A stretch of 8,123 bases of DNA, taken from assembly GCA_003525045.1 (NCBI GenBank), contig DQGF01000036.1, positions 1 to 8,123 on the forward strand, read 5' to 3'. This stretch comes from Pseudomonas sp. (lineage in GTDB: Bacteria; Pseudomonadota; Gammaproteobacteria; Pseudomonadales; Pseudomonadaceae). Each line of letters starts with the position of its first letter. Position 1 is the stretch's first letter. The notes under the pieces are model-generated. The model was not told the origin of the DNA, ran no database searches, and was given only the letters and a program-made list of their open reading frames with translations. The translations under genes were made by a program, and so were the position numbers. Shown in pieces: positions 1-7,820 of the stretch.

Positions 1-35
1 CCGCGAAGAGGCCATCACATTCACCGCAAACTTAA
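1..35 (+). CDS. 3' end of an upstream gene, probably an enoyl-CoA hydratase/isomerase (AtuE-like)
   Basis: Only the last ten residues are visible (AKRPSHSPQT, stop TAA at 33-35). The stop lies directly before the ribosome binding site of the downstream carboxylase gene, as expected inside an operon. Many crotonase-family proteins end in a short segment like 'EKRPP-W', which this tail resembles. In the P. aeruginosa atu cluster the enoyl-CoA hydratase atuE directly precedes atuF. The frame at position 2 is also open here and runs to a stop at 86-88, overlapping the next gene, but that arrangement is less economical. The frame is fairly likely; the identity is an inference from ten residues and gene order. 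Confidence 0.45.
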   Translation, partial: AKRPSHSPQT

Positions 36-47
36 GGGAAGACCTTC

Positions 48-2009
<1,962 letters not shown>

Positions 2010-2016
2010 GCCGCTA

Positions 2017-2028
2017 GGCGGATCCGCC
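2017..2028. repeat. 12-bp perfect palindrome GGCGGATCCGCC after the carboxylase gene
   Basis: The palindrome lies 8 bases after the atuF stop codon. As RNA it could form a 4-bp GC stem with a GATC loop. No T-tract follows, only GGGTTT, so it is not a convincing intrinsic terminator. It may be chance in GC-rich DNA or a weak transcript-end structure. Confidence 0.3.
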
Positions 2029-2080
2029 GGGTTTGGCTACGCTCAAGCCCTATCAGGACGCGGATACCAGGAAACCTTCG

Positions 2081-2623
2081 ATGCCTCATTGGCTGGTCAT
2101 TGATCTGGAAGCCACCACCGATAAGGGTGGTTGGCCAGTAACGGAAATGGAAATCATCGAGATCGGCGCCACGCTGGTGGATCGCAAGGGGCGAGAACTG
2201 GACTCATTCCAGTGCTTCGTGCGGCCACTGCGGCGGCCCTTGCTGACACCCTTTTGCCGGGAATTGACACACATCACGCAAGCCAACGTCGAGGGTGCCG
2301 AGCCGCTGAGCGAGGTCTGGGGGGCGTTCGAACGCTGGCTCGACCAGCATCACGCGCGGCTGGAAGGCTGGGCCAGTTGGGGCGATTACGATCGCAAACA
2401 ACTGCTTCAGGAATGGCAGCGCTTGCAGATCGACAGCGCCCTGTGCCGGGTGCCACACATGAACCTCAAGCAGCGCTTCGCCAAGGCCCGTCGGCTGGAA
2501 CGCCCGCTGGGGCTCAACGGCGCCCTGCAACTGGTGGGCATGCAGTTCACCGGGCAGCAACACCGGGCGCTGGAAGACGCGCGCAATACAGCACGTCTTT
2601 TACCACTGGTTCTCCCCCTCTAG
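2081..2623 (+). CDS. DEDDh-type 3'-5' exonuclease, KapD/ERI1-like
   Basis: The predicted protein is a 180-residue exonuclease-fold enzyme with little beyond the catalytic domain. The motif-I acids are D8 and E10 in VIDLEAT. The middle acid is D102 or D104 in SWGDYD (99-104). Motif III, H161-x4-D166 in [11 protein letters not shown], makes it a DEDDh rather than DEDDy enzyme. Such enzymes remove nucleotides from 3' ends of DNA or RNA using two metal ions. The [12 protein letters not shown] segment (18-30) resembles the ERI1/KapD branch, which tends to act on structured RNA ends; this is inference. Start: ATG at 2081 has AGGA at 2069-2072 in front and begins the domain immediately. An in-frame TTG at 2033 would add 16 residues but has no good ribosome binding site. 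It follows atuF by 71 bases on the same strand, with no clear functional link. Confidence 0.85.
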   Translation: MPHWLVIDLEATTDKGGWPVTEMEIIEIGATLVDRKGRELDSFQCFVRPLRRPLLTPFCRELTHITQANVEGAEPLSEVWGAFERWLDQHHARLEGWASWGDYDRKQLLQEWQRLQIDSALCRVPHMNLKQRFAKARRLERPLGLNGALQLVGMQFTGQQHRALEDARNTARLLPLVLPL

Positions 2624-2626
2624 AGC

Positions 2627-2655
2627 GTGACGGCGCCAAGGGCCTTGTGCATACT
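2627..2655 (+). promoter_or_regulatory. Candidate sigma-70 promoter for ppnP
   Basis: GTGACG (2627-2632) and CATACT (2650-2655) each match 4 of 6 bases of the -35 and -10 consensus, with a 17-base spacer. Transcription would begin near 2662, about 30 bases before the ppnP start codon. The match is modest. Readthrough from the exonuclease gene, which ends at 2623, is equally possible. Confidence 0.3.
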
Positions 2656-2660
2656 GGCCG

Positions 2661-2680
2661 GCCCTTTTCAGCCCTTTTCG
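2661..2680 (+). repeat. Tandem 10-bp repeat in the ppnP leader
   Basis: GCCCTTTTCA is followed directly by GCCCTTTTCG, a 9/10 tandem duplication. It ends just before the ppnP ribosome binding site (AGGA, 2681-2684). It may be a replication-slippage duplication; no function is evident. Confidence 0.5.
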
Positions 2681-2691
2681 AGGAATCGCCC

Positions 2692-2976
2692 ATGTTTAAA
2701 GTCAACGAGTACTTCGACGGCACCGTCAAGTCGATCGCCTTTGGCACCGCAGAAGGTCCGGCGACCATCGGCGTCATGGCTCCGGGCGAGTACGAATTCG
2801 GCACCAGCCAACGTGAAATCATGCACGTGGTGACCGGCGCCCTGACCGTCAAACTGCCAGACAGCAGCGACTGGGAAACCTTCGCCGCCGGCAGCCAGTT
2901 CAACGTGCCCGCCAACAGCAAATTTCAGCTGAAAGTGGCTGTCGACACCGCTTACCTGTGCGAATACCGCGGCTAA
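2692..2976 (+). CDS. ppnP: Pyrimidine/purine nucleoside phosphorylase PpnP (DUF1255)
   Basis: The 94-residue single-domain cupin is the same length as E. coli PpnP and closely resembles it: [11 protein letters not shown] (5-15) near the start, [10 protein letters not shown] (27-36), [18 protein letters not shown] (47-64), NVPANS (71-76) and YLCEYRG at the end. The family splits several nucleosides with phosphate into free base and ribose-1-phosphate in the cytosol, serving nucleoside salvage. Start: ATG at 2692 follows AGGA (2681-2684) by 7 bases. The frame stays open far upstream, antisense-free but overlapping the exonuclease gene in another frame; the size match with the family rejects the longer version. 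It is transcribed in the same direction as the exonuclease gene, 68 bases downstream, and is followed by a strong terminator. I am confident in the identity. Confidence 0.95.
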   Translation: MFKVNEYFDGTVKSIAFGTAEGPATIGVMAPGEYEFGTSQREIMHVVTGALTVKLPDSSDWETFAAGSQFNVPANSKFQLKVAVDTAYLCEYRG

Positions 2977-2997
2977 ACCCCCGGGTTTTCACCGCGA

Positions 2998-3033
2998 AAA
3001 AAATGCCCGTGTCCAAGGACACGGGCATTTTTT
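2998..3033. terminator. Bidirectional intrinsic terminator between ppnP and the MOSC gene
   Basis: This is a perfect inverted repeat: six A, the GC-rich arm TGCCCGTGTCC, a two-base centre, GGACACGGGCA, then six T. The practical hairpin has about 10 GC-rich pairs (3004-3013 with 3018-3027) and a CAAG loop. The A-tract upstream and T-tract downstream make it work in both directions. It serves ppnP, ending at 2976 on +, and the MOSC gene, ending at 3044 on -. Confidence 0.93.
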
Positions 3034-3043
3034 ATTCAAGCGT

Positions 3044-3850
3044 TTATTCCAGGATCGTCACCGGCATACCGACTTCGAGCTGGCCGTTGCCGTCATTGAC
3101 CAGATTCTGGCCGAACATCGCGCCCTCTTCCTGGGCCCGGTATTTCTGCAACGTAGCCAGAGGCTCACGATCATCGCTGCGTAAACCGGTCTGCGGGTCG
3201 ACGGTGGTCAGAATGCAGCGCGAACAGGGCTTGACCACGCGGAACTCGACATCGCCGATACGAATACGCTTCCAGCCATCTTCGGCATACGCATCGCTGC
3301 CTTCGATCACCAGATTCGGTCGAAAGCGCAGCATCTCCAGCGGGCGCCCGACTTTTTGCGAAAGGTCCTCAAGAGAGGCCTGCCCGATCAGCAACAGCGG
3401 GAAGCCATCGGCGAAGGCCACCCGATCGTCATCCTTGCCATAGCCCGCCTCAGTGATCCGCGCGCGATCAAGCGGTATTTGCACCAGGCGGGTCGGCTTG
3501 CCAATGAATTCACTGACCCAGGCCCCCGCCTGATCACCGGCATCCGGGACCCGCAAACTGTCGCGAAAGATGGTCACGCCCCGCAGTTCAGCGTCGCTGC
3601 CTGGCAAGGCAATATCAATCGCCGAGCGTCCCGGAGCACTGAGGGTCAAGCCGCCTTCGGCATTCCACAACGCCGACAGCTGACTCATCCGGCCCACTAC
3701 GCGCTGGCTCAGGAACCGCCCGCTGGCCTCGTCCACCAACATCCAGCGTCGATCCCCGTCCAGCCCCAGCTTGTCCAGGCTGGCCTGCTGCAGGATCTCG
3801 CCCTTGCCGGATTTCAACGGATAACGATAAAGCGCGCTCAGACGCAGCAT
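3044..3850 (-). CDS. MOSC-domain protein, YcbX-like but without the ferredoxin domain
   Basis: The 268-residue protein has an N-terminal MOSC beta-barrel domain (about 1-120; LYRYPLKSG at 8-16, LDGDRRWMLVD at 30-40) and a C-terminal MOSC domain (about 125-265; RFRPNL at 175-180, KPCSRC at 207-212, TVDPQTG at 216-222). In this superfamily, which includes YcbX, mARC and the C-terminal part of Moco sulfurases, a conserved cysteine in the second domain binds molybdenum in the cofactor; C209 is the likely ligand. YcbX of E. coli helps detoxify N-hydroxylated compounds and has an extra C-terminal 2Fe-2S domain, absent here, so a separate electron donor would be needed. Start: ATG at 3850 has GGGGAG six bases upstream; a TTG at 3868 is weaker. 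It is last in the left-hand - strand group. The fold is secure; the substrate is unknown. Confidence 0.9.
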   Translation of the reverse strand: MLRLSALYRYPLKSGKGEILQQASLDKLGLDGDRRWMLVDEASGRFLSQRVVGRMSQLSALWNAEGGLTLSAPGRSAIDIALPGSDAELRGVTIFRDSLRVPDAGDQAGAWVSEFIGKPTRLVQIPLDRARITEAGYGKDDDRVAFADGFPLLLIGQASLEDLSQKVGRPLEMLRFRPNLVIEGSDAYAEDGWKRIRIGDVEFRVVKPCSRCILTTVDPQTGLRSDDREPLATLQKYRAQEEGAMFGQNLVNDGNGQLEVGMPVTILE

Positions 3851-3878
3851 GGCCAGCTCCCCGGGCAAAAAACGCCAC

Positions 3879-3905
3879 CCTATACGACCTCCAGCGCCGA
3901 ATCAA
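3879..3905 (-). promoter_or_regulatory. Weak candidate promoter for the MOSC gene
   Basis: On the - strand TTGATT (3905-3900) and TATAGG (3884-3879) each match 4 of 6 consensus bases. The spacer is only 15 bases, which is short. The site lies between the REPIN and the MOSC start, so it would let the gene be expressed independently of cheV. This is a tentative call. Confidence 0.25.
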
Positions 3906-3913
3906 AGCTTCCT

Positions 3914-4003
3914 TGTGGGAGCGAGCCTGCTCGCGAAAGCGGTGTATCAGTCAACATTGATGTCGACTGTCACTCCGTCTTCGCGAGCAGGCTCGCTCCC
4001 ACA
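3914..4003. repeat. REPIN: two inverted Pseudomonas REP sequences
   Basis: A 24-base REP sequence at 3914-3937 begins TGTGGGAGCGAGCCTGC. It recurs as a perfect reverse complement at 3980-4003. The interior is also symmetrical: CAGTC at 3948-3952 pairs with GACTG at 3965-3969 around the same centre (3958/3959), with further pairing inside. The whole 90 bases can thus fold into one long hairpin. Such doublets are moved by RAYT (TnpA-REP) transposases encoded elsewhere and occur in many intergenic copies in fluorescens-group genomes. It sits between cheV and the MOSC gene and may stabilise or end the cheV transcript. Confidence 0.93.
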
Positions 4004-4033
4004 GGTTGACCGTGGGTAGCCTTCGATACGTTA

Positions 4034-4969
4034 TCAGGCTGGCACTTCGTCGAGCATCAGGCGCTGGCGCACCACGTCGACGAGTTTGTCCGGCTGGAAT
4101 TTGGAGAGGAAGTTATCGCAGCCGACCTTCTTGACCATCGAGTCGTTGAAGCTGCCGGACAGGGAGGTGTGCAGCACCACATAGAGGCCACGCAGGCGCG
4201 GGTCGTTACGGATTTCGGTGGTGAGGCGATAACCGTCCATTTCCGGCATTTCCGCATCGGTGAAGACCATCAGCAACTTGTCGGTCATGTTCACACCAGT
4301 ATCGGCCCAGGCCTTGAGCAGGTTCAATGCCTTCAGGCCATCGCTGGCAACGTGCATCTTCACGCCCAGTTGCCCCAGCGTGTCGCGCAACTGCGAGATC
4401 GCCACGCTGGAGTCATCCACCAGCAGCACTTCACGACCGCGGGCGCGTTCCAGGAGCGGGTCGTCGAGTTTGTCGCGGGATACCTTGGCGTTGTACGGGA
4501 CGATTTCGGCGAGGACTTTTTCGACGTCGATGATTTCCACCAACTGGTCGTCGACCTTGCTGATGGCGGTCAGGTAGTGCTGGCGACCGGCGCTGGTCGG
4601 CGGCGGCAGGATGGCTTCCCAGTTCATGTTGACGATGCGGTCCACACCACCGACCAGAAACGCCTGTACCGAACGATTGTACTCGGTGACGATGATGGTA
4701 CTGGTAGGGCTGGGCACCAGCGCACGCATGCCGATGGCCTGGGACAGGTCGATCACCGGCAGGGTCTGGCCACGCAGGTTGACCACGCCGCAGACAAACG
4801 GATGGCGCTGGGGCATCAGGGTCAGTTTCGGCAGTTGCAGCACTTCCTGAACCTTAAAGACGTTGATCGCGAACAATTGCCGTCCGGCCAGGCGAAACAT
4901 GAGAAGTTCCAGGCGATTCTCACCCACCAGTTGCGTGCGTTGGTCTACCGTGTCGAGAATGCCGGCCAT
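4034..4969 (-). CDS. cheV: Chemotaxis coupling protein CheV (CheW domain plus receiver)
   Basis: The 311-residue cytoplasmic protein links chemoreceptors to the CheA kinase and can be tuned by phosphorylation. A CheW-like domain covers about residues 15-160 (LELLMFRL at 20-27, FAINVFKVQEVL at 33-44, GVVNLRGQTLPVIDL at 61-75). A receiver domain covers about 178-305: acidic pair D185/D186 in VLLVDDSS, phospho-acceptor D238 in FTDAEMPEMDG, T268/S269 in LHTSLSG and K290 in FLSKFQP. All receiver residues needed for phosphorylation are present. Start: ATG at 4969 has AGGAG (4980-4976 on the - strand). A GTG at 5002 would add 11 residues but lacks a ribosome binding site and lies almost at the predicted transcription start. 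It follows yegS by 100 bases and has its own sigma-28-type promoter. No other chemotaxis gene is in view, so it is likely an orphan cheV paralogue. Confidence 0.93.
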   Translation of the reverse strand: MAGILDTVDQRTQLVGENRLELLMFRLAGRQLFAINVFKVQEVLQLPKLTLMPQRHPFVCGVVNLRGQTLPVIDLSQAIGMRALVPSPTSTIIVTEYNRSVQAFLVGGVDRIVNMNWEAILPPPTSAGRQHYLTAISKVDDQLVEIIDVEKVLAEIVPYNAKVSRDKLDDPLLERARGREVLLVDDSSVAISQLRDTLGQLGVKMHVASDGLKALNLLKAWADTGVNMTDKLLMVFTDAEMPEMDGYRLTTEIRNDPRLRGLYVVLHTSLSGSFNDSMVKKVGCDNFLSKFQPDKLVDVVRQRLMLDEVPA

Positions 4970-5011
4970 CAATGACTCCTGGTCTTGTTCTGATGAATTC
5001 ACTAAAGAAGG

Positions 5012-5038
5012 TTATCGGCTGTTTTTGGCGGATCTTGA
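5012..5038 (-). promoter_or_regulatory. FliA (sigma-28) promoter of cheV
   Basis: On the - strand TCAAGATC (5038-5031) is followed by exactly 11 bases and then GCCGATAA (5019-5012). The sigma-28 consensus is TAAAGTTT-N11-GCCGATAA, so the -10 element matches 8 of 8, the spacing is exact and the -35 element matches 5 of 8. Transcription would start near 5005, leaving a leader of about 35 bases before the cheV ATG at 4969. Such promoters drive late flagellar and chemotaxis genes, which agrees with the product. Confidence 0.85.
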
Positions 5039-5069
5039 CCCCTGGCCAAAATGGCCGTATGCGAGCAGA

Positions 5070-5990
5070 TCATCGGTCTGGACGATCAGCCGTTCGAGAG
5101 CCGCTCAGCAGCGGCGAGTTTTCCGGCAGGTGCACACGCAGTGCTGCCGCGCGTGCAGAGAAGCGCAGGCTATCGCCTTCCATAGGTTCGCCATCGAGGT
5201 TGATATAAAGACCTTCCGAGACCTTGATCTCGACCCATGGCAAGCGGGCGCGCACAAACATGTTGTCGATACCGAAACCGTCGGCCAACAGGGTTTTCAA
5301 GGTGCCAACCAGTTCCTGCGGTGCAGGCAAAATGCTGATATCCAGCAGGCCATCGTCAGCCAGTGCGTCGGGGCATAACACATGCCCGCCGCCAGCCTGC
5401 CGGCCATTACCGATACCCAATGCCAGCAGCTCGCCACTCCATTGGAAATCAGGGCCCTGCAACTCGCCATAGGCCGCATGCAACTCACTGAAACGTGATA
5501 AACCGGTGAACAGATAAGCCGCCCCGCCGAGGATTTTTTTCAAGTCTTCCGAGGTGTTTGCCGTCACCTGGCTACCAAAGCCGCCCGTGGCCATATTCAG
5601 AAATACCTGCCCGCCAACTTCGCCCAAATCGATGGCGCTCGGCGCAGCATCCAGAAGATCCAGCGCCTGAGCAGGCTCCAGAGGCACACCGGCGGCGCGG
5701 GCAAAATCATTGGCCGTCCCCAGAGGCATCAACACCAGGCTGGCCTGCGTCGAATGTGCAGCCATGGCCTCGGCAATATCACGCAAGGTGCCATCACCGC
5801 CGCCGGCGATGATGTGCTTATAGCCTGCCGTCAACGCCTCCTCTACCAGCCGTTGTGCGTCTCCGGCTTCCCAGGTCAGTCGAACGGCCAGTTCCCAACC
5901 CCGTTGGCGCTTGCCCTCGACGGCGGCGCGGACCGACTCGTTGAGCGCCTGCTTGCCATGCAAAATCAATAGCGCCTTGCGTTCGCTCAT
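5070..5990 (-). CDS. yegS: YegS-type lipid kinase (diacylglycerol kinase catalytic domain)
   Basis: The 306-residue protein belongs to the DAGK catalytic family; E. coli YegS has 299 residues and phosphorylates phosphatidylglycerol in vitro. The nucleotide-binding motif GGGDGT is at 63-68, followed by PLGTANDFA (89-97), both hallmarks of the family. NMATGGFGS (132-140), GNGRQAGGG (194-202), ADDGLLDI (211-218) and NLDGEP (264-269) shape the second domain and the metal site. There is no signal peptide or membrane segment, so it probably acts at the inner face of the membrane. Start: ATG at 5990 with GGGAG at 6003-5999. An in-frame ATG at 6005 would add five residues but has no ribosome binding site. 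A possible hairpin covers the ribosome binding site. The gene precedes cheV on the same strand with no strong terminator between, so readthrough into cheV is possible. Confidence 0.92.
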   Translation of the reverse strand: MSERKALLILHGKQALNESVRAAVEGKRQRGWELAVRLTWEAGDAQRLVEEALTAGYKHIIAGGGDGTLRDIAEAMAAHSTQASLVLMPLGTANDFARAAGVPLEPAQALDLLDAAPSAIDLGEVGGQVFLNMATGGFGSQVTANTSEDLKKILGGAAYLFTGLSRFSELHAAYGELQGPDFQWSGELLALGIGNGRQAGGGHVLCPDALADDGLLDISILPAPQELVGTLKTLLADGFGIDNMFVRARLPWVEIKVSEGLYINLDGEPMEGDSLRFSARAAALRVHLPENSPLLSGSRTADRPDR

Positions 5991-5998
5991 TGTGCTCA

Positions 5999-6026
5999 CT
6001 CCCATGAATTGAATTTCGTATGGGAG
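5999..6026 (-). promoter_or_regulatory. Leader hairpin that could mask the yegS ribosome binding site
   Basis: In the yegS transcript CUCCCAU (6026-6020) can pair perfectly over 7 bp with AUGGGAG (6005-5999) across a 14-base AU-rich loop. The second arm contains the Shine-Dalgarno GGGAG, eight bases before the AUG at 5990. The pairing is seen in the sequence; control of translation by it is inference. Confidence 0.4.
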
Positions 6027-6064
6027 ATATTGACCTCATCGCCCTGCAGAAAAGTCGATAGAAA

Positions 6065-6078
6065 TTGAATTAATTCAA
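6065..6078. promoter_or_regulatory. 14-bp palindrome TTGAATTAATTCAA, possible operator
   Basis: The perfect AT-only-centred palindrome sits in the 228-base region between the divergent yegS and small-protein genes, 75 bases from yegS and 140 from the other start. The half-site TTGAATT recurs at 6009-6015, and a shorter palindrome TCAATTGA lies at 6138-6145. The region is clearly more AT-rich than its neighbours. A dimeric repressor site would fit, but I recognise no regulator for it. I found no convincing -35/-10 pair for either gene here. Confidence 0.35.
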
Positions 6079-6218
6079 ATCGAACAGTCTTGAATCCTGC
6101 CAGTAGGGATTTTTCTTACAAAACGTGAGGAATCGGCTCAATTGACCAGCCTGCCGTGATTGGTACAACGTGGCGACTGCAATTATCAGTCATCAGCAGA
6201 AACAAACAGGGACGTGCC

Positions 6219-6527
6219 ATGCAAAACCAAGACATCAGGTCACCCGTTATTCCGGTCGCACCCTTTGTAGAAAAACGCGCCAATCATCAAGCCGAACTAA
6301 AAAACAGCACGACACTCAGCGCAGGGGCTGCCGCGGACTCTCGCATCGCAGAACTGGAGGCTCACCTTAAATACATCCGAAGAGACATGGATGAAATCCG
6401 TGACGACGTCAAATCCATCAAGCACCGGCTGGTCTATTCTGCAGGGGGTACAGCCGTGGTCCTCGGGCTTCTGGTGTGGATTGCCAATAGTCGTTTCGAC
6501 CAGCTCGTGACCCTCATGGCCCAATAA
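6219..6527 (+). CDS. Small hypothetical protein: coiled coil plus one C-terminal membrane segment
   Basis: I cannot assign a function. The 102-residue protein has a polar, probably unstructured start (1-40), then a regular heptad helix at about 41-71: I43, L46, L50, I53, M57, I60, V64, I67 and L71 alternate at steps of 3 and 4. A hydrophobic segment follows (about 74-89, GGTAVVLGLLVWIAN), then a short tail with no signal peptide. The coiled coil followed by a membrane anchor resembles the XhlA (haemolysin/holin-associated) layout, but this is only likeness in form. Start: ATG at 6219 has AGGGA (6208-6212) six bases upstream; an in-frame ATG at 6156 is further from the family of plausible ribosome sites. 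It is alone on the + strand between yegS and moeA, and a hairpin follows it. The good ribosome site and patterned protein support a real gene. Confidence 0.75.
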   Translation: MQNQDIRSPVIPVAPFVEKRANHQAELKNSTTLSAGAAADSRIAELEAHLKYIRRDMDEIRDDVKSIKHRLVYSAGGTAVVLGLLVWIANSRFDQLVTLMAQ

Positions 6528-6541
6528 GGAGCCACCGTGAA

Positions 6542-6573
6542 CGCAAAACCCGGTCCTGCAGACCGGGTTTGCG
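6542..6573. terminator. Hairpin between convergent genes, probable bidirectional terminator
   Basis: AAACCCGGTC (6546-6555) and GACCGGGTTT (6561-6570) form a 10-bp stem with a CTGCA loop. The arms extend by CGC/GCG after a one-base bulge. The T-tracts are short (three on +, four on -), so termination may be incomplete. It lies between the small gene, ending at 6527 on +, and moeA, ending at 6594 on -. Confidence 0.7.
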
Positions 6574-6593
6574 TGACAATGTCAAGGCGGATC

Positions 6594-7820
6594 TCAGCCC
6601 AGGACTTCACTCAGCGGGATGAAGCTGACCCAGTCACCTTCGATCAACGTGCGACCTTCCAGCACTTCAACCAGACCATCGGCCCAGGCGGCGCTGCGCA
6701 GCACACCAGAACTCTGATTCCTGTAGATGATGGCCCGGCCGTTCTCCAGCCGTCCACGCAAGTACTCGCGCCGATTGCCAGCTTTGGGCCAGGCGAATCC
6801 TGCTGGCACCTGAAACTTCAAGGGTTCTACTTCTTCTACACCCAGGCGGCGCATCAGATAGGGCCTGGCCAACAAGGCAAAGGTCACCAGGGTCGACGCC
6901 GGGTTGCCGGGCAGGCCGATCACCGGGACACCACGAAAATGCCCGAAGGTCAGCGGTTTGCCTGGTTTGATGGCAAGTTTCCACAACGTCAACTCGCCCT
7001 CTTCCCGCAAGGCAATGCCCAGAAAATCGGCTTCACCTACCGAGACGCCGCCCGTCGAGAGGATCAGGTCGACATCTTTCAATTCACCCAGGCGTGCGCG
7101 AGTGATCGCCAGGTCATCGGCGAGAATTCCGGCGTCTATGACTTCACAGCCGAGACGTTGCAACCAGCTGCAGAGCAATACTCGATTACTGTTGTAAATC
7201 TGTCCCGGCCCCAGCGCCTGCCCCGGTTCAAGCAACTCATCCCCAGTGGACAGAACCGCAACCCGAACCTTGCGGATCACCTCCAGCTCTGCGCAACCCA
7301 GTGATGCCGCCAGCCCCTGTTCGATCGGACCCAGACGCGTGCCAGCCGGCAGAATCAGCTCACCAACAGTGGTTTCCTGGCCTTGCGGACGAATGTTTTG
7401 TCCGGGGATCATGGCTTCGATGAAACGCACTCGCTCGTCCGCCTGGACCTCGACGTTCTCCTGCATCTCGACGCAATCGGCACCTGCAGGAACCGGCGCA
7501 CCGGTGAAGATTCGTGCACAAGTGCCTGGCTTCAAGGGGTCAGGAGCCTTGCCTGCAAAAACCTTCTGACTGACTACCAATGGCTCTCCCCTCCAGTCAG
7601 CCATGCACAAGGCATAACCGTCCATGGCACTGTTGGGCCAGGGCGGCAGGTCAAGCGTCGACACCAGGTCTTCAGCCAGTACCCGGCCCTGTACCTGCGC
7701 CAACGGCAAGCGCTCACGCTCGCGGATCGGTGAAGCTTCGGCCAGTTCGAGCAAGCGGGCCAGTGCCACTTCGACCGCCATCAGGCTGCCGGTCTTGCCG
7801 GGCTTACCCGCGGGATTCAC
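6594..7820 (-). CDS. moeA: Molybdopterin molybdenumtransferase MoeA
   Basis: MoeA inserts molybdate into adenylylated molybdopterin, giving active molybdenum cofactor in the cytoplasm. The 408 residues match the E. coli protein (411). Visible hallmarks: [13 protein letters not shown] (58-70) with the conserved Asp67, [14 protein letters not shown] (104-117), the MoCF-binding domain motifs STGDEL (191-196), [12 protein letters not shown] (255-266), KPGKPL (285-290) and GLPGNPAS (302-309), then a C-terminal beta domain (about 335-408). Start: GTG at 7820, overlapping the end of moaB by 17 bases with a weak AGGCGG upstream. An ATG at 7781 (residue 14) has no better site; E. coli MoeA also carries a short extension before the equivalent Met. 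The overlap implies translation coupled to moaB. The exact start is uncertain; the identity is not. Confidence 0.95.
   Translation of the reverse strand: MNPAGKPGKTGSLMAVEVALARLLELAEASPIRERERLPLAQVQGRVLAEDLVSTLDLPPWPNSAMDGYALCMADWRGEPLVVSQKVFAGKAPDPLKPGTCARIFTGAPVPAGADCVEMQENVEVQADERVRFIEAMIPGQNIRPQGQETTVGELILPAGTRLGPIEQGLAASLGCAELEVIRKVRVAVLSTGDELLEPGQALGPGQIYNSNRVLLCSWLQRLGCEVIDAGILADDLAITRARLGELKDVDLILSTGGVSVGEADFLGIALREEGELTLWKLAIKPGKPLTFGHFRGVPVIGLPGNPASTLVTFALLARPYLMRRLGVEEVEPLKFQVPAGFAWPKAGNRREYLRGRLENGRAIIYRNQSSGVLRSAAWADGLVEVLEGRTLIEGDWVSFIPLSEVLG

Noticed and set aside
2131..2691. In-frame upstream extension of ppnP to 281 residues
   Set aside because: The extension overlaps the exonuclease gene in another frame and resembles its shadow; PpnP proteins are about 94 residues, and AGGA precedes the ATG at 2692.
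4169..4975. 268-codon + strand frame opposite cheV
   Set aside because: It is a shadow of cheV, with histidine/glutamine-rich composition and no ribosome site.
5044..5056. GGCCA-AAA-TGGCC hairpin after the yegS stop
   Set aside because: The stem is only 5 bp and no T-tract follows on the - strand, so it is not called as a terminator.
6030..6060. TTGACC as a possible -35 box for the small gene
   Set aside because: No acceptable -10 hexamer lies 16-18 bases downstream; the nearest, TCGATA, is at 19 bases and matches poorly.
6537..7304. 255-codon + strand frame opposite moeA
   Set aside because: The translation has no domain and is the complement of conserved MoeA sequence. Only its start signal is noted, as a finding.
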